Shown: positions 37,034 to 48,302, numbered from the stretch's first letter. The stretch: 64,000 bases of DNA from Oceanimonas doudoroffii (GCF_002242685.1 NZ_NBIM01000001.1:496001-560000); one strand, 5' to 3'. Program-made: numbers and translations. Notes: a model not told the origin generated them from the sequence alone.

Positions 37034-37211
37034 CGCCAAACTGGTGGAAATCATTGCCTGCCCGGTGTGCAAGGGCAAGCTGCAACTGGATCGGGAGCAC
37101 AACGAGCTGGTGTGTCGTTTTGACCGTCTGGCCTACCCGATCACCGAAAACATACCGGTGCTGCTGGAAAACCGCGCCCGCAAGCTGGATCTGGACGAGC
37201 TGCCGGGATGA
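37023..37211 (+). CDS. ycaR: Trm112-family small protein YcaR
   Basis: A 62-residue protein with ACPVCKGKL at its zinc-ribbon end and the conserved [14 protein letters not shown] segment. Only one CxxC is visible, as in bacterial members, which lack the second Cys pair of the eukaryotic zinc site. Located between lpxK and kdsB, as in E. coli. In eukaryotes Trm112 activates methyltransferases; the bacterial role is unclear. The stop overlaps kdsB by 4 bases. Confidence 0.93.
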   Translation: MAIDAKLVEIIACPVCKGKLQLDREHNELVCRFDRLAYPITENIPVLLENRARKLDLDELPG

Positions 37212-37957
37212 GTTTTATCGTCGTTATTCCCGCCCGTATGCAGTCTACCCGGCTGCCGGGCAAGCCCCTGGCCGACATTCACGGCAAGCCGATGATTCGC
37301 TGGGTGGCCGAGCAGGCGCTGAAAAGCGGTGCGCACAGAGTGGTGGTGGCCACCGATGATCGGCGCATTCAGGATGCCCTGGCCGAGTGCAAGGTGGAGG
37401 TGTGCCTGACCGGCACTCACCACGAGTCGGGCACCGAACGGCTGGCGGAAGTGGTGGAGCAGCTGCAACTTGCGGCCGATGACATCGTGGTTAACGTGCA
37501 GGGTGACGAGCCCTTGCTGCCGCCGGCGCTGGTGGATCAGGTGGCCGGCCTGCTGGCCGCCAGCGATGCGCCCATGGCCACCCTGGCCACGCCGCTGCAG
37601 AATGCGGAAGAGCTTACCGATCCCAATGTGGTCAAGGTGGTGCACAGCCTGCACGGTCAGGCGCTGTACTTCAGTCGGGCGGCCATTCCCTTTGATCGGG
37701 ACGGTATGGGTGAAGACAAGCCCAGCCTGGATCACTGCCTGCGCCATATCGGCATCTATGCTTATCGGGCGGGCTTTATTCGCCGCTACGTCGCGCTGCC
37801 GGCGGGGCCGCTGGAGCAGCTGGAAAAGCTGGAGCAGCTCAGGGTGCTCTGGCATGGCGAGCGCATCGCCCTGGGCGTGGCCGGTGAAGTGCCCCCGGCG
37901 GGTGTTGATACCCCGGCGGATCTGGAGGCGGTACGCCGGCGGCTGGCTCGAGGCTGA
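37208..37957 (+). CDS. kdsB: 3-deoxy-manno-octulosonate cytidylyltransferase (CMP-Kdo synthetase)
   Basis: Activates Kdo as CMP-Kdo for addition to lipid A. It has 249 residues (E. coli KdsB 248). The nucleotidyltransferase N-terminus [15 protein letters not shown], the RVVVATDD strand and the [11 protein letters not shown] metal/nucleotide segment are all present. It starts by ATGA overlap with ycaR and ends the operon. Confidence 0.97.
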   Translation: MSFIVVIPARMQSTRLPGKPLADIHGKPMIRWVAEQALKSGAHRVVVATDDRRIQDALAECKVEVCLTGTHHESGTERLAEVVEQLQLAADDIVVNVQGDEPLLPPALVDQVAGLLAASDAPMATLATPLQNAEELTDPNVVKVVHSLHGQALYFSRAAIPFDRDGMGEDKPSLDHCLRHIGIYAYRAGFIRRYVALPAGPLEQLEKLEQLRVLWHGERIALGVAGEVPPAGVDTPADLEAVRRRLARG

Positions 37958-38020
37958 TTTCGTCAGCTTGCTTTGCACACTAAATTAACTGCAAAAAAAA
38001 AGTTAAACGGGTACATTGCC

Positions 38021-38045
38021 CCGTAAACGGGACGGCGATGCCGTC
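38021..38045 (+). promoter_or_regulatory. Hairpins in the fbp leader
   Basis: CCGTAAACGG (38021-38030) and GACGGC-GAT-GCCGTC (38031-38045) are adjacent perfect inverted repeats ending about 27 bases before the fbp start. They could be leader structures or an operator. No regulator can be named. Confidence 0.35.
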
Positions 38046-38072
38046 CTCACAAGGAAACGTTCGAGGAAAAGT

Positions 38073-39089
38073 ATGATTACCCTGGGTGAATACATCGTCA
38101 AGACACAGTCCGAACACCCCAGCGCCACCGGTGAGCTGACATCGCTGCTGTCATCCATTCGTCGCGCCGCCAAAATCGTTAACCGCGAAATCAACCGGGC
38201 CGGCCTGGTCACCGACATTATCGGTGGCAGCAACGGCAGCGAAAACGTGCAGGGGGAAGTGCAGCAGAAGCTGGATGTGTTCGCCAATGACAAGTTCAAG
38301 GCGGCCCTGGAAGCCCGGGGAGAGGTGTGCGGCATTGCCTCGGAAGAGGAAGATTACTTCGTCTGCTTCGACAGCGCCAAGCGCAGCGACGCCAAATACG
38401 TGGTGCTGATGGACCCGCTCGACGGCTCCTCCAATATCGACGTGAACGTGTCCGTGGGCACCATTTTCTCCATCTACCGTCGCGTCAGCGAGCCGGGCAC
38501 TCCCGTGGTTATGGAAGACTTTCTGCAGCCGGGGGTAAACCAGGTGGCCGCCGGCTACGTAGTGTACGGCTCTTCCACCATGCTGGTGTACACCACCGGT
38601 AACGGCGTGCACGGTTTCACCTATGATCCGTCCCTGGGCTCCTTCTGTCTGTCCCACGAGAACATTCGTATTCCCGAGGAAGGCAAAATCTACTCCATCA
38701 ACGAGGGCAACTACATCAAGTTCCCTGAAGGGGTGAAGAAGTACCTCAAGTACTGCCAGGAGCAGGACGAAACCACCAAGCGCCCCTACACCTCGCGCTA
38801 TATCGGCTCCCTGGTGTCCGACTTTCACCGCAATATGCTCAAGGGCGGCATTTACATCTACCCGTCCGGCACCAGTGCCCCCAACGGCAAGCTGCGCCTG
38901 CTGTACGAGTGCAACCCCCTGGCGTTCCTGGCCGAGCAGGCCGGCGGCAAGGCCTCTGACGGTTTTCAGCGCATCATGGAGATAAAGCCCACCGAGCTGC
39001 ATCAGCGCACCCCGTACTTTGTGGGCTCCACCGCCATGGTGGAAAAGGCCGAAAGCTTTATGACCAAGTTTTCTTCCCCGGCCAAGTAA
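38073..39089 (+). CDS. fbp: Fructose-1,6-bisphosphatase class I
   Basis: Hydrolyses fructose-1,6-bisphosphate in gluconeogenesis. It has 338 residues. The metal site signature [16 protein letters not shown] lies near residue 112, upstream acidic ligands in SEEED, and the substrate-binding stretches [12 protein letters not shown] and [20 protein letters not shown] at 38073 is preceded by CGAGGAAA; codons further upstream in the frame are unrelated. It forms its own unit with a terminator. Confidence 0.97.
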   Translation: MITLGEYIVKTQSEHPSATGELTSLLSSIRRAAKIVNREINRAGLVTDIIGGSNGSENVQGEVQQKLDVFANDKFKAALEARGEVCGIASEEEDYFVCFDSAKRSDAKYVVLMDPLDGSSNIDVNVSVGTIFSIYRRVSEPGTPVVMEDFLQPGVNQVAAGYVVYGSSTMLVYTTGNGVHGFTYDPSLGSFCLSHENIRIPEEGKIYSINEGNYIKFPEGVKKYLKYCQEQDETTKRPYTSRYIGSLVSDFHRNMLKGGIYIYPSGTSAPNGKLRLLYECNPLAFLAEQAGGKASDGFQRIMEIKPTELHQRTPYFVGSTAMVEKAESFMTKFSSPAK

Positions 39090-39102
39090 TCACGGCTGAA
39101 TG

Positions 39103-39128
39103 AAAAAAGGCGCTTCGGCGCCTTTTTT
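39103..39128 (+). terminator. Rho-independent terminator after fbp
   Basis: GGCGC-TTCG-GCGCC with A-run before and T-run after, 13 bases past the stop. A UUCG-type loop makes it especially stable. Confidence 0.92.
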
Positions 39129-39166
39129 GTTTTCTTGCATTCATCACCTGGCGGTGAGCAGGCATA

Positions 39167-39193
39167 AAAAAGGCCGGCATATGCCGGCCTTTT
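39167..39193 (-). terminator. Terminator of gltA
   Basis: AAAAGGCCGGCAT / ATGCCGGCCTTTT is a perfect inverted repeat with no separate loop, 17 bases past the gltA stop. Upstream A residues on the plus strand give a T-run on the minus strand. Confidence 0.85.
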
Positions 39194-39210
39194 CACAGGG
39201 TGCGCAAGGG

Positions 39211-40500
39211 TTACTTGTCGGCCACCTGGGTCTTGAACTCGCGCTCGGCGGCGCCGGTGTACAGCTGGCGCGGACGGCCGATCTTCTGCTTGGGATCGGA
39301 CATCATCTCGTTCCAGTGTGACATCCAGCCCACGGTGCGAGCCAGGGCGAAAATCACGGTGAACATGCTGGTGGGAATGCCGATGGCCTTCAGAATGATA
39401 CCGGAGTAGAAGTCCACGTTCGGGTACAGCTTGCGCTCCACGAAGTATTCGTCGGACAGCGCGATGCGCTCCAGCTCCATGGCCACGTCCAGCAGCGGAT
39501 CTTCAATCTTGAGATCGTCCAGCACTTCGTGACAGGTTTCACGCATGACCTTGGCACGGGGATCGAAGTTCTTGTATACCCGGTGACCAAAGCCCATCAG
39601 ACGGAAGGGGTCGTCCTTGTCCTTGGCGCGCTCGATAAACTCGGGGATGCGATCCACGGAGCCGATCTCTTCCAGCATGCGCAGGCAGGCCTCATTGGCG
39701 CCGCCGTGAGCCGGTCCCCACAGGGACGCGATGCCCGCCGCAATACAGGCGAACGGGTTGGCACCACTGGAGCCGGACAGACGCACGGTGGAGGTGGAGG
39801 CGTTCTGCTCATGATCCGCATGCAGGGTAAAGATGCGGTCCATGGCTTTTTCCACCACGGGGTTGACCTTGTAGTCTTCACAGGGCACGGCAAACATCAT
39901 TTGCAGGAAGTTGCCGGCGTAGCTCAGCTCGTTGCGCGGATACACGAACGGCTGACCCACGGAGTATTTGTACGCCATGGCGGAAATGGTCGGCAGCTTG
40001 GCGATCAGGCGCTGGGCGGCCAGTTCGCGATGCTTAGGATCATTGATATCCATGGGGTCGTGGTAGAAGGCCGACAGGCCGGCGATCACACCACAGACGA
40101 TGGCCATGGGGTGGGCGTCGCGGCGGTAGCCCTTGAAGAAGGAGGACAGCTGCTCGTGCACCATGGTGTGGCGCATGATGTCGCGGCTGAACTGCTCATA
40201 CTGTTTGGCGGTAGGGGCTTCGCCGTATAACAGCAGATAGCATACTTCCAGGTAGCTGGCGTCCTGGGCAAGTTGCTCGATGGGGTAACCCCGATGCAGC
40301 AACACACCCTTATCACCGTCGATGTAGGTGATCTCGGACTGGCAGGAAGCGGTTGCCAGGAAGCCGGGGTCATAAGTGAAATAACCGTGTGAGCCGAGGG
40401 TACTGATATCGATCACATCATAGCCAGCGGTGCCGGAGGCGATAGGAAGCTCGATGGGTTCCTTGCCGGGCAGATGCAGAGTGGCCTTTTGGTCAGCCAT
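39211..40500 (-). CDS. gltA: Citrate synthase (type II)
   Basis: Condenses oxaloacetate and acetyl-CoA to start the TCA cycle. It has 429 residues (E. coli GltA 427). The hexameric type II N-terminal beta domain ([15 protein letters not shown]) is present; catalytic His in [13 protein letters not shown] and [13 protein letters not shown], and Asp in [19 protein letters not shown] precedes the ATG. It is divergent from the sdh-suc operon, the common gammaproteobacterial layout that allows joint control. Confidence 0.98.
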   Translation of the reverse strand: MADQKATLHLPGKEPIELPIASGTAGYDVIDISTLGSHGYFTYDPGFLATASCQSEITYIDGDKGVLLHRGYPIEQLAQDASYLEVCYLLLYGEAPTAKQYEQFSRDIMRHTMVHEQLSSFFKGYRRDAHPMAIVCGVIAGLSAFYHDPMDINDPKHRELAAQRLIAKLPTISAMAYKYSVGQPFVYPRNELSYAGNFLQMMFAVPCEDYKVNPVVEKAMDRIFTLHADHEQNASTSTVRLSGSSGANPFACIAAGIASLWGPAHGGANEACLRMLEEIGSVDRIPEFIERAKDKDDPFRLMGFGHRVYKNFDPRAKVMRETCHEVLDDLKIEDPLLDVAMELERIALSDEYFVERKLYPNVDFYSGIILKAIGIPTSMFTVIFALARTVGWMSHWNEMMSDPKQKIGRPRQLYTGAAEREFKTQVADK

Positions 40501-40923
40501 AGCACGTCTCCTTTGCTTTTATAATTAGGCCCATGGATTAGGCGCTTATGCAGGGAACAGTCGTCATTTTAACTGTTCCGGCCTCCATGGTGCCGACATA
40601 TTGAAAACTAAAGCGGTGAGCAATGTCAATTTTACCGCTGGCGGGCAACACTTGGTTAACCCCGTTGTGCGATCGACTTTACAGAATTGGCAATTGATTC
40701 AGGTGCTTCGTTGTATTTGTTGATTCCCTCCTTATACTGGCTTCCCGAGGGTATAAGGACGCAGTTGTGGCCAGGCCGCAGTCGTACTGCTTTCGCTGTT
40801 TCAGCCTGCCGCGGGCGGAGCAGCAAAAGCAGCTTGTTCTCGGTAGTGACCTCAGTCCGTATATCCGGGTAATGTCTGTCAAAACAATAACTAACGTGCT
40901 CAATCGAGCTAGTGGGCAAGACT
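40501..40923. promoter_or_regulatory. gltA / sdhC divergent control region
   Basis: About 420 bases without a gene. The best plus-strand promoter is TTGTAT (40711-40716), 16 bases, TATACT (40733-40738), giving an sdh leader of about 180 bases. On the minus strand a TTGACA-like hexamer lies near 40625 without a convincing -10. The sdh leader is long enough for small-RNA control as known in enterics, but no specific site is claimed. Confidence 0.45.
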
Positions 40924-41301
40924 GTGACTAAAAAACAGAGACCTGTAAACCTCGACCTACGGACTATTCGCCAGCCCGTTGCCGCCATCTCTTCCATTCT
41001 CCACCGGGTATCCGGCGTAATCACCCTGTTTGCGCTGGCCATTCTGCTGTGGCTGCTCAGCGAGTCGCTCTCGTCCGAGCAGGGCTTTAACGCCGTGGTG
41101 GAAATCATGGATGGCTTCTTTGTCGGCTTCATCCTCTGGGGTGTGCTGACCGCATTGGCCTACCACATTGTAGGCGGCATTCGCCACCTCATTATGGATC
41201 TGGGCTATTGCGAGGAGCTTGAATCGGGAGCGCTGAGTGCCAAGGTGGCATTTGGTGTGACCATCGTTCTGTCACTGCTGGCGGGGGTACTGGTATGGTA
41301 A
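40924..41301 (+). CDS. sdhC: Succinate dehydrogenase cytochrome b556 subunit
   Basis: Membrane anchor binding heme b and quinone together with SdhD. It has three helices and about 125 residues. KQRPVNLDLRTIRQP at the N terminus and SILHRVSGVI match E. coli SdhC; the heme ligand His is in ALAYHIVGGIRHLIMD. The start is uncertain: GTG at 40924 gives MTKKQRP and aligns with relatives; GTG at 40912 is an alternative. Overlaps sdhD by 7 bases. Confidence 0.93.
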   Translation: MTKKQRPVNLDLRTIRQPVAAISSILHRVSGVITLFALAILLWLLSESLSSEQGFNAVVEIMDGFFVGFILWGVLTALAYHIVGGIRHLIMDLGYCEELESGALSAKVAFGVTIVLSLLAGVLVW

Positions 41302-41639
41302 CCAATTCTGCATCCTTTGGTCGTAGCGGCGTGCATGATTTCCTGCTGCTGCGTGCGACTGCTGTCATCCTGACCCTGTACACCCTGTATCTGGTCGGCT
41401 TTATCGCCTTTAACGACATCACATACGCCAGCTGGACCGGCTTTTTTGAAGGCACCTTCACTCGGGTGTTTACCCTGCTGGCCCTGTTCAGCGTGCTGAT
41501 GCACGGCTGGATTGGCGCCTGGCAGGTGCTGTCGGACTACGTCAAGCCGGCACTGTGGCGGGGCCTCGCCCAGTTCGCCGTGGTGGTATTGCTGCTGTCC
41601 TATCTGCTGACCGGTATCGTTGTTTTGTGGGGTGTTTAA
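41295..41639 (+). CDS. sdhD: Succinate dehydrogenase hydrophobic anchor SdhD
   Basis: A 114-residue, three-helix partner of Sdh[16 protein letters not shown] carries the heme-ligand His and the quinone-site Asp-Tyr pair known from E. coli. It starts inside sdhC and its stop lies immediately before the sdhA start, so the subunits are translated in series. Confidence 0.94.
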   Translation: MVTNSASFGRSGVHDFLLLRATAVILTLYTLYLVGFIAFNDITYASWTGFFEGTFTRVFTLLALFSVLMHGWIGAWQVLSDYVKPALWRGLAQFAVVVLLLSYLLTGIVVLWGV

Positions 41640-41640
41640 G

Positions 41641-43407
41641 GTGACTATTGCTATTCGAGAATTCGACGCCGTGGTAATCGGCGCCGGCGGTGCCGGCATG
41701 CGCGCCGCCCTTCAGATTGCTGAATCGGGCAAGAGCTGTGCGCTGTTGTCCAAGGTATTTCCGACCCGTTCTCATACCGTGTCCGCTCAAGGGGGCATCA
41801 CGGTTGCGCTGGGCAATGCCCACGACGACAACTGGGAATGGCACATGTACGACACCGTCAAGGGCTCCGACTACATCGGTGACCAGGACGCCATTGAATT
41901 TATGTGCCAGACCGGCCCCGAAGCCATTCTGGAGCTGGAAAAAATGGGTCTGCCGTTCTCCCGTTTCGACAACGGCAAGGTCTATCAGCGCCCCTTCGGC
42001 GGCCAGTCCAAGGCCTTTGGTGGCGAGCAGGCGGCCCGCACCGCGGCGGCTTCTGACCGTACCGGTCACGCCCTGCTGCACACCCTGTACCAGCAAAACG
42101 TCAAGCACAAGACCACGGTATTTTCCGAGTGGTACGCACTGGATCTGGTGAAGAACCAGGACGGCGACGTGGTGGGTTGTACCGCCATCGACATCGAAAC
42201 CGGTGAAGTGGTCTACTTCAAGGCCAAGGCCACCATTCTGGCTACCGGCGGTGCCGGTCGTATCTTCCAGTCCACCACCAACGCCCACATCAACACCGGT
42301 GACGGTGTCGGTATGGCGCTGCGTGCCGGCGTGCCGGTACAGGACATGGAAATGTGGCAGTTCCACCCCACCGGTATCGCCGGCGCCGGCGTACTGGTAA
42401 CCGAGGGTTGCCGGGGTGAGGGCGGTTACCTGCTGAACAAGGACGGTGAGCGCTTTATGGAGCGTTATGCCCCCAACGCCAAGGACCTGGCCGGTCGTGA
42501 CGTGGTGGCCCGCTCCATGATGATCGAAATCCGCGAAGGCCGCGGCTGTGATGGCCCTTGGGGTCCGCACATCAAGCTGAAGCTGGATCACCTGGGTCAG
42601 GACGTACTGGAAAGCCGTCTGCCGGGCATCTGCGAGCTGTCTCGCACCTTTGCCCACGTCGATCCGGTGAAAGAGCCGATTCCGGTTATTCCTACCTGTC
42701 ACTACATGATGGGCGGCATTCCCACCAACGTTCACGGCCAGGCCCTGAAGCAGGATGCCAACGGCAACGACGTGCCGGTGAAAGGCCTGTTCGCCGTGGG
42801 TGAAATCGCCTGTGTATCCGTACACGGTGCCAACCGCCTGGGCGGCAACTCGCTGCTCGACCTGGTGGTATTCGGTCGTGCCGTGGGTCGCCACCTGAAC
42901 GAAGCCCTGAACCAGCTGGGTGACAGCCGTGCGGCTTCCGAGTCCGATCTGGAAGAGTCCCTGTCCCGCTACAACCGCTGGGAAAGCACTCGCAACGGCG
43001 AAGACCCGGTACAAATCAAGAAAGACCTGCAGCGCTGCATGCAGAACAACTTCTCCGTATTCCGGGAAGGCGATGCCATGGCGTCCGGTCTGGCTGAACT
43101 GAAGGAAATTCGCGAGCGGCTGAAGTCTGCCCGTCTGGATGACACCAGCCGTGACTTCAACACCCAGCGCATCGAGTGTCTGGAGCTCGATAACCTGATG
43201 GAAACCGCCTACGCCACCGCCGTGGCCGCGAACTTCCGGACCGAAAGCCGTGGTGCCCATACCCGTTTCGACTTCCCTGACCGGGATGACGCAAACTGGC
43301 TGTGCCACTCGTTGTACAACCCCGAGTCCGAGTCCATGAGCCGTCGTGAAGTGAACATGGCGCCGGTGACTCGTGAAGCGTTTCCGCCGAAAGTGCGGAC
43401 CTACTAA
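41641..43407 (+). CDS. sdhA: Succinate dehydrogenase flavoprotein subunit
   Basis: Covalent-FAD subunit oxidising succinate to fumarate. From GTG at 41641 it has 588 residues, the same as E. coli SdhA. FAD motif [18 protein letters not shown]-linked His in [10 protein letters not shown]; active-site segments [11 protein letters not shown] and the Arg/His in [20 protein letters not shown]. An open frame from 41620 would overlap sdhD and is not needed. Confidence 0.98.
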   Translation: MTIAIREFDAVVIGAGGAGMRAALQIAESGKSCALLSKVFPTRSHTVSAQGGITVALGNAHDDNWEWHMYDTVKGSDYIGDQDAIEFMCQTGPEAILELEKMGLPFSRFDNGKVYQRPFGGQSKAFGGEQAARTAAASDRTGHALLHTLYQQNVKHKTTVFSEWYALDLVKNQDGDVVGCTAIDIETGEVVYFKAKATILATGGAGRIFQSTTNAHINTGDGVGMALRAGVPVQDMEMWQFHPTGIAGAGVLVTEGCRGEGGYLLNKDGERFMERYAPNAKDLAGRDVVARSMMIEIREGRGCDGPWGPHIKLKLDHLGQDVLESRLPGICELSRTFAHVDPVKEPIPVIPTCHYMMGGIPTNVHGQALKQDANGNDVPVKGLFAVGEIACVSVHGANRLGGNSLLDLVVFGRAVGRHLNEALNQLGDSRAASESDLEESLSRYNRWESTRNGEDPVQIKKDLQRCMQNNFSVFREGDAMASGLAELKEIRERLKSARLDDTSRDFNTQRIECLELDNLMETAYATAVAANFRTESRGAHTRFDFPDRDDANWLCHSLYNPESESMSRREVNMAPVTREAFPPKVRTY

Positions 43408-43423
43408 GGGGAGGGGAGTGAAG

Positions 43424-44140
43424 ATGCAAGTAACTGTTTCCGTATATCGTTACAATCCCGAGACCGACGCCAAGCCCTACATGAAAGACTATCGGATGGA
43501 TATTCCCGAAGGCTCTGACATGATGGTGCTCGATGCCCTGCTGCAGCTCAAGGAGCAGGAGCCAAGCCTGGCGTTCCGTCGCTCCTGCCGTGAAGGCGTG
43601 TGCGGCTCGGACGGCCTCAACATGAACGGCAAGAATGGCCTGGCCTGTATCACCCCGTTGTCCGACCTGCTCGGCAAGGACAACAAGGTGGTGATTCGCC
43701 CGCTGCCCGGCCTGCCTGTGGTGCGTGATCTGGTGGTCGACATGACCCAGTTCTACACCCAGTGGGAGAAGGTCAAACCCTTCCTCATTGCCGAAGACAA
43801 ACAACCGCCGGCGAGGGAGCGCCTGCAGTCACCGGAAGAACGGTCCAAGCTGGATGGGCTGTATGAGTGCATTCTGTGCGCCTGCTGCTCCACCTCTTGC
43901 CCGTCCTTCTGGTGGAACCCGGACAAGTTCATCGGCCCGGCCGGCCTGCTGGCCGCCTATCGCTGGCTTATCGACAGCCGCGATACCGCCACCGATGAGC
44001 GCTTGTCCAATCTGGATGACGCCTTCAGCGTGTTCCGCTGCCACGGCATCATGAACTGCGTAAACGTGTGTCCCAAGGGCCTGAACCCCACCAAGGCCAT
44101 TGGTAACATCAAGTCCATGCTGCTGAAACGGGCAGTGTAA
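43424..44140 (+). CDS. sdhB: Succinate dehydrogenase iron-sulfur subunit
   Basis: A 238-residue subunit (E. coli 238) passing electrons from FAD to quinone. The 2Fe-2S cluster uses the Cys residues in SCREGVCGSDGLN and GLACI; the 4Fe-4S and 3Fe-4S clusters use CILCACCSTSCPSFW and CHGIMNCVNVCPKG. GGGGAG precedes the ATG at 43424. Confidence 0.98.
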   Translation: MQVTVSVYRYNPETDAKPYMKDYRMDIPEGSDMMVLDALLQLKEQEPSLAFRRSCREGVCGSDGLNMNGKNGLACITPLSDLLGKDNKVVIRPLPGLPVVRDLVVDMTQFYTQWEKVKPFLIAEDKQPPARERLQSPEERSKLDGLYECILCACCSTSCPSFWWNPDKFIGPAGLLAAYRWLIDSRDTATDERLSNLDDAFSVFRCHGIMNCVNVCPKGLNPTKAIGNIKSMLLKRAV

Positions 44141-44159
44141 CCGTCCCGACTAACAGCCC

Positions 44160-44177
44160 GCCGCCCGCAAGGGCGGC
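44160..44177 (+). terminator. Hairpin between sdhB and sucA
   Basis: GCCGCCC-GCAA-GGGCGGC, a 7-bp stem followed only by ATTT. Without a real T-run it is more likely an mRNA processing or attenuation element between sdh and suc. Confidence 0.4.
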
Positions 44178-44235
44178 ATTTGACTCGACGACCAGAACGA
44201 CAGTAGCCCTGTCGCGAAGTTAAAAAGGGATAATG

Positions 44236-47049
44236 ATGCACAATGGCGTAATGCAAGCCTGGCTGGACTCTTCTCACCTGGCCGGTGCCAATGCGACCTA
44301 TGTAGAAGACCTGTACGAGGCCTACCTGGCCGATCCCGACTCCGTATCCGACGAATGGCGCACCGTGTTTGACGGCCTGCCAGCCGCCGAGGCTCCGGTG
44401 CAGGATCAGCCCCATTCACAGGTAAGGGACTATTTCCGTCGCCTCGCCAAGGATACCTCCCGCTATGCCACCCCGGTGAGCGATCCGCATACCGATGCCA
44501 AACAGGTCAAGGTGCTGCAGCTTATCAACGCCTATCGTTTTCGCGGCCATCAGAACGCCCGGCTCGATCCGCTTGATCTGTGGAACCGTGAAACCGTAGC
44601 CGAACTGGATCCGGCTTTTCACAACCTGACCGGTGCCGATCTCGACGCCACCTTCAACGTGGGCTCCTATGCCATCGGCACCGAGACCATGAAGCTGAAA
44701 GATCTGGTTACGGCGCTGAAAAAAACCTACTGCGGCTCCGTGGGTGCGGAATACATGCACATCACCAGCACCGAGGAAAAGCGCTGGATTCAGAGCCGGC
44801 TTGAGCCTGTGGTGGGTGAACCTCAGTACAGCACCGAAGACAAGCAACGCTTCCTCGACAGCCTGACTGCCGCCGAAGGCCTGGAAAAATACCTGGGTGC
44901 CAAGTTCCCGGGCGCCAAGCGTTTCTCCCTGGAAGGCGGCGACGCCCTGATCCCCATGACCAAGGAACTGATTCGCCGTTTCGGTGAAAAGGGCGGTCGT
45001 GAAGTGGTGATCGGCATGGCCCACCGGGGCCGTCTGAACATGCTGGTCAACGTGCTGGGTAAACGCCCGCAAGACCTGTTTGATGCCTTTGCCGGCAAGC
45101 ATGACACCAACAGCTCCGGTGACGTGAAATACCACATGGGGTTCAGCTCCGACTTTGATACCCCGGGCGGTCCGGTTCACCTGGCGCTGGCGTTTAACCC
45201 GTCACACCTGGAAATCGTCAACCCTGTGGTCATGGGCTCGGTGCGCGCGCGGATGGATCGGCTTGAGAACCCGGACGGCCGTCAGGTACTGCCGATCACC
45301 ATTCACGGCGACTCGGCCTTTATCGGCCAGGGCGTGGTGGCTGAAACCTTTAATATGTCGCTGACCCGGGGCTACGGGGTGGGCGGCACCGTGCGTATCG
45401 TGATCAACAACCAGGTTGGCTTTACTACCTCCAACCCGCGCGATACCCGTTCTACCGAATACTGTACCGACATCGCCAAGATGGTGCAGGCGCCGATTTT
45501 CCACGTGAACGCGGATGATCCGGAAGCCGTGGTACAGGTGACTCAGCTGGCACTGGACTTCCGTAACGAGTTCGGTCGCGACGTGGTGATCGATCTGGTG
45601 TGTTACCGTCGTCATGGTCACAACGAGGCCGACGAGCCGAGCGCTACCCAGCCGCTGATGTACCAGAAGATCAAGAAGCACCCCACGCCGCGCAAGATTT
45701 ACGCGGACAAGCTGATTGACAAGGGCACGGTGTCGGCAGAAGAAGTCACCTCCATGATCAACGAATACCGCGACGCCCTGGATCACGGTGAGTGTGTGGT
45801 CAAGGAATGGCGGCCGATGCAGAAGCATTCCGTCGACTGGTCACCCTATCTGGGTCACGAGTGGGACATGGCCTGGGACTCTACCTATGGTATGGACAGG
45901 CTCAAGGATCTGGCAGACCGGCTGACCCGTTATCCGGAAACCCACACTCTGCAGCGCCAGGTGTCCAAGATTTATGAAGACCGCAAGCGCATGGCTCGGG
46001 GCGAGAAGCTGGCGGACTGGGGTTTTGCCGAGACACTGGCTTACGCCACCCTGTGTGACAACGGTTACGAAGTACGTCTCACCGGTCAGGATTCCGGCCG
46101 GGGTACCTTCTTCCACCGCCATGCAGTATTGCACAACCAGAACGATGCCAGCATCTATACCCCGCTGTGCTACCTGTCGGAAGATCAGGGTCAGTTCCAG
46201 GTATACGACTCGGTACTGAGCGAAGAAGCGGTCATGGCCTTTGAATATGGTTACGCCACCGCCGAGCCCGTGGGTCTCACCGTCTGGGAAGCCCAGTTCG
46301 GTGACTTCGCCAACGGTGCCCAGGTGGTGATCGACCAGTTCCTTGCCGCCGGCGAGCAGAAATGGGGCCGCATGTGCGGTTTGACCCTGCTGCTGCCTCA
46401 TGGCTACGAAGGCCAGGGCCCCGAGCACTCCAGTGCCCGCCTTGAGCGCTATCTGCAGCTGTGCGCCGAGCACAACATGCAGGTGTGTGTGCCCACCACG
46501 CCGGCCCAGGTGTTCCACATGCTGCGTCGCCAGGTGCTGCGCCCCATGCGTCGCCCGCTGGTGGTGATGACGCCGAAGTCGCTGCTGCGCCATCCGCTGG
46601 CCGTTTCCGAGCTGGAAACCCTGGCCAACGGTACCTTCCAGAACGCCATCGGAGAAATTGATGATCTGGATCCCAAAGGCGTCAAGCGTGTGATTCTTTG
46701 TGCCGGCAAGGTGTATTACGATTTGCTCGAAGCGCGTCGCAAGAACGAACAGACCGATGTGGCCATCATTCGGATCGAGCAGCTGTACCCGTTCCCTCAG
46801 GAAGAGGTTGCCGCAATTCTGGCCGACTACCAGCACGTGCAGGACTTCGTCTGGTGTCAGGAAGAGCCGCAAAACCAGGGCGCCTGGTACTGCAGCCAGC
46901 ATCATTTCCGGGCTGCCATTCCGGAAGGCGCCAAACTGAGCTACGCCGGCCGTGAAGCCTCTGCTTCTCCGGCAGTGGGTCACCCCTCGGTTCACTTACA
47001 ACAACAAAAGGCGTTGGTGGAAGACGCACTGACGTTGACCAAAGCTTAA
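44236..47049 (+). CDS. sucA: 2-oxoglutarate dehydrogenase E1 component
   Basis: Thiamine-diphosphate-dependent decarboxylase of the 2-oxoglutarate dehydrogenase complex, 937 residues (E. coli 933). Start ATG 44236 has AAAGGGA at 5 bases and aligns MHNGVMQAWLDSS with the E. coli N terminus; ATG 44233 is an alternative. E1 landmarks: VIGMAHRGRLNML, HGDSAFIGQGVVAETFNMS and the TPP/Mg motif region ending in VRIVINNQVGFTT. First gene of the suc block. Confidence 0.97.
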   Translation: MHNGVMQAWLDSSHLAGANATYVEDLYEAYLADPDSVSDEWRTVFDGLPAAEAPVQDQPHSQVRDYFRRLAKDTSRYATPVSDPHTDAKQVKVLQLINAYRFRGHQNARLDPLDLWNRETVAELDPAFHNLTGADLDATFNVGSYAIGTETMKLKDLVTALKKTYCGSVGAEYMHITSTEEKRWIQSRLEPVVGEPQYSTEDKQRFLDSLTAAEGLEKYLGAKFPGAKRFSLEGGDALIPMTKELIRRFGEKGGREVVIGMAHRGRLNMLVNVLGKRPQDLFDAFAGKHDTNSSGDVKYHMGFSSDFDTPGGPVHLALAFNPSHLEIVNPVVMGSVRARMDRLENPDGRQVLPITIHGDSAFIGQGVVAETFNMSLTRGYGVGGTVRIVINNQVGFTTSNPRDTRSTEYCTDIAKMVQAPIFHVNADDPEAVVQVTQLALDFRNEFGRDVVIDLVCYRRHGHNEADEPSATQPLMYQKIKKHPTPRKIYADKLIDKGTVSAEEVTSMINEYRDALDHGECVVKEWRPMQKHSVDWSPYLGHEWDMAWDSTYGMDRLKDLADRLTRYPETHTLQRQVSKIYEDRKRMARGEKLADWGFAETLAYATLCDNGYEVRLTGQDSGRGTFFHRHAVLHNQNDASIYTPLCYLSEDQGQFQVYDSVLSEEAVMAFEYGYATAEPVGLTVWEAQFGDFANGAQVVIDQFLAAGEQKWGRMCGLTLLLPHGYEGQGPEHSSARLERYLQLCAEHNMQVCVPTTPAQVFHMLRRQVLRPMRRPLVVMTPKSLLRHPLAVSELETLANGTFQNAIGEIDDLDPKGVKRVILCAGKVYYDLLEARRKNEQTDVAIIRIEQLYPFPQEEVAAILADYQHVQDFVWCQEEPQNQGAWYCSQHHFRAAIPEGAKLSYAGREASASPAVGHPSVHLQQQKALVEDALTLTKA

Positions 47050-47067
47050 TGCACTAAGGACATATTG

Positions 47068-48285
47068 ATGAGCATCGAAATCAAGGTTCCCGACCTCCCC
47101 GAATCCGTTGCCGACGCCACTATCGCCACCTGGCACAAGCAGCCTGGCGACAGCGTAGAGCGCGACGAAGTGATCGTCGATATCGAAACCGACAAGGTGG
47201 TACTGGAAGTACCGGCCCCCGAGGCCGGTATTCTGGAAGCCATTATGGAAGACGCCGGCGCCACCGTGCTGGGCCAGCAGGTGATTGGCAAGCTCAAGCA
47301 GGGCGCCAAGGCCGGCGAAGAGACCAAGGAAAAGCCCGCCGCCACCAATGGTGAAGCCAAGACCGAGGCCAAGGCTGACGCCGCCGACAGCGACGATCTG
47401 AGCCCGGCGGTACGCCGCCTGGTGGCCGAGCACAACATTGATGTGAGCAAGCTGTCCGGCTCCGGCAAGGGCGGCCGCATCACCAAGGAAGACGTGGAAG
47501 CCTTTATCAAGGGCGCCGGTCAGGCCAAGACCGCCGACAAGCCGGCGGCAGCCAAGGCCGAAGCGCCGCTGGTGCCTGCCGGCGCGCGCGAAGAGAAGCG
47601 TGTTCCCATGACCCGTCTGCGCAAGCGCGTGGCCGAGCGTCTGCTGGAAGCCAAGAACACCACCGCCATGCTGACCACCTTCAATGAGGTCAACATGAAG
47701 CCGATCATGGAACTGCGCAAGCAGTATCAGGACATCTTTGAGAAGCGCCACGGCATTCGCCTGGGCTTTATGTCCTTCTATGTGAAGGCGGTAGTGGAGT
47801 CACTCAAGCGTTACCCGGAAGTGAACGCCTCCATCGATGGTAGCGATATCGTTTACCACAACTACTTTGATGTCAGCATCGCCGTGTCCACGCCTCGTGG
47901 CCTGGTTACCCCGGTACTGCGCGATTGTGATCGCCTGAGCCTGGCCGACATCGAGAAGAGCATCAAGGATCTGGCCATCAAGGGCCGTGATGGCAAGCTG
48001 ACCGTGGATGACATGACCGGCGGTAACTTCACCATCACCAATGGTGGTGTGTTCGGCTCCTTGATGTCTACCCCCATCATCAACCCGCCGCAAAGCGCCA
48101 TTCTGGGTATGCACAAAATCCAGGATCGTCCCATGGCGGTAGACGGCAAGGTGGAAATCCTGCCGATGATGTACCTGGCTCTGTCTTACGATCACCGTTT
48201 GATCGACGGCCGCGAGTCGGTTGGCTTCCTGGTGTCCATCAAGGAGCTGTTGGAAGACCCGACCCGTCTGCTGCTGGACGTGTAA
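47068..48285 (+). CDS. sucB: Dihydrolipoyl succinyltransferase E2 component
   Basis: Core E2 of the complex, 405 residues as in E. coli. Domain order: lipoyl domain with lipoylated Lys43 ([12 protein letters not shown]), Ala/Lys-rich linker, E1/E3-binding domain ([18 protein letters not shown]), second linker, and the catalytic domain ending [21 protein letters not shown] precedes the ATG. The E3 gene (lpd) is not nearby. Confidence 0.97.
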   Translation: MSIEIKVPDLPESVADATIATWHKQPGDSVERDEVIVDIETDKVVLEVPAPEAGILEAIMEDAGATVLGQQVIGKLKQGAKAGEETKEKPAATNGEAKTEAKADAADSDDLSPAVRRLVAEHNIDVSKLSGSGKGGRITKEDVEAFIKGAGQAKTADKPAAAKAEAPLVPAGAREEKRVPMTRLRKRVAERLLEAKNTTAMLTTFNEVNMKPIMELRKQYQDIFEKRHGIRLGFMSFYVKAVVESLKRYPEVNASIDGSDIVYHNYFDVSIAVSTPRGLVTPVLRDCDRLSLADIEKSIKDLAIKGRDGKLTVDDMTGGNFTITNGGVFGSLMSTPIINPPQSAILGMHKIQDRPMAVDGKVEILPMMYLALSYDHRLIDGRESVGFLVSIKELLEDPTRLLLDV

Positions 48286-48302
48286 GCCAACAATAACTAA
48301 AA

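Noticed and set aside
40656..41132. Minus-strand frame over the sdh leader and sdhC
   Set aside because: Overlaps a certain gene and has no SD or family feature.
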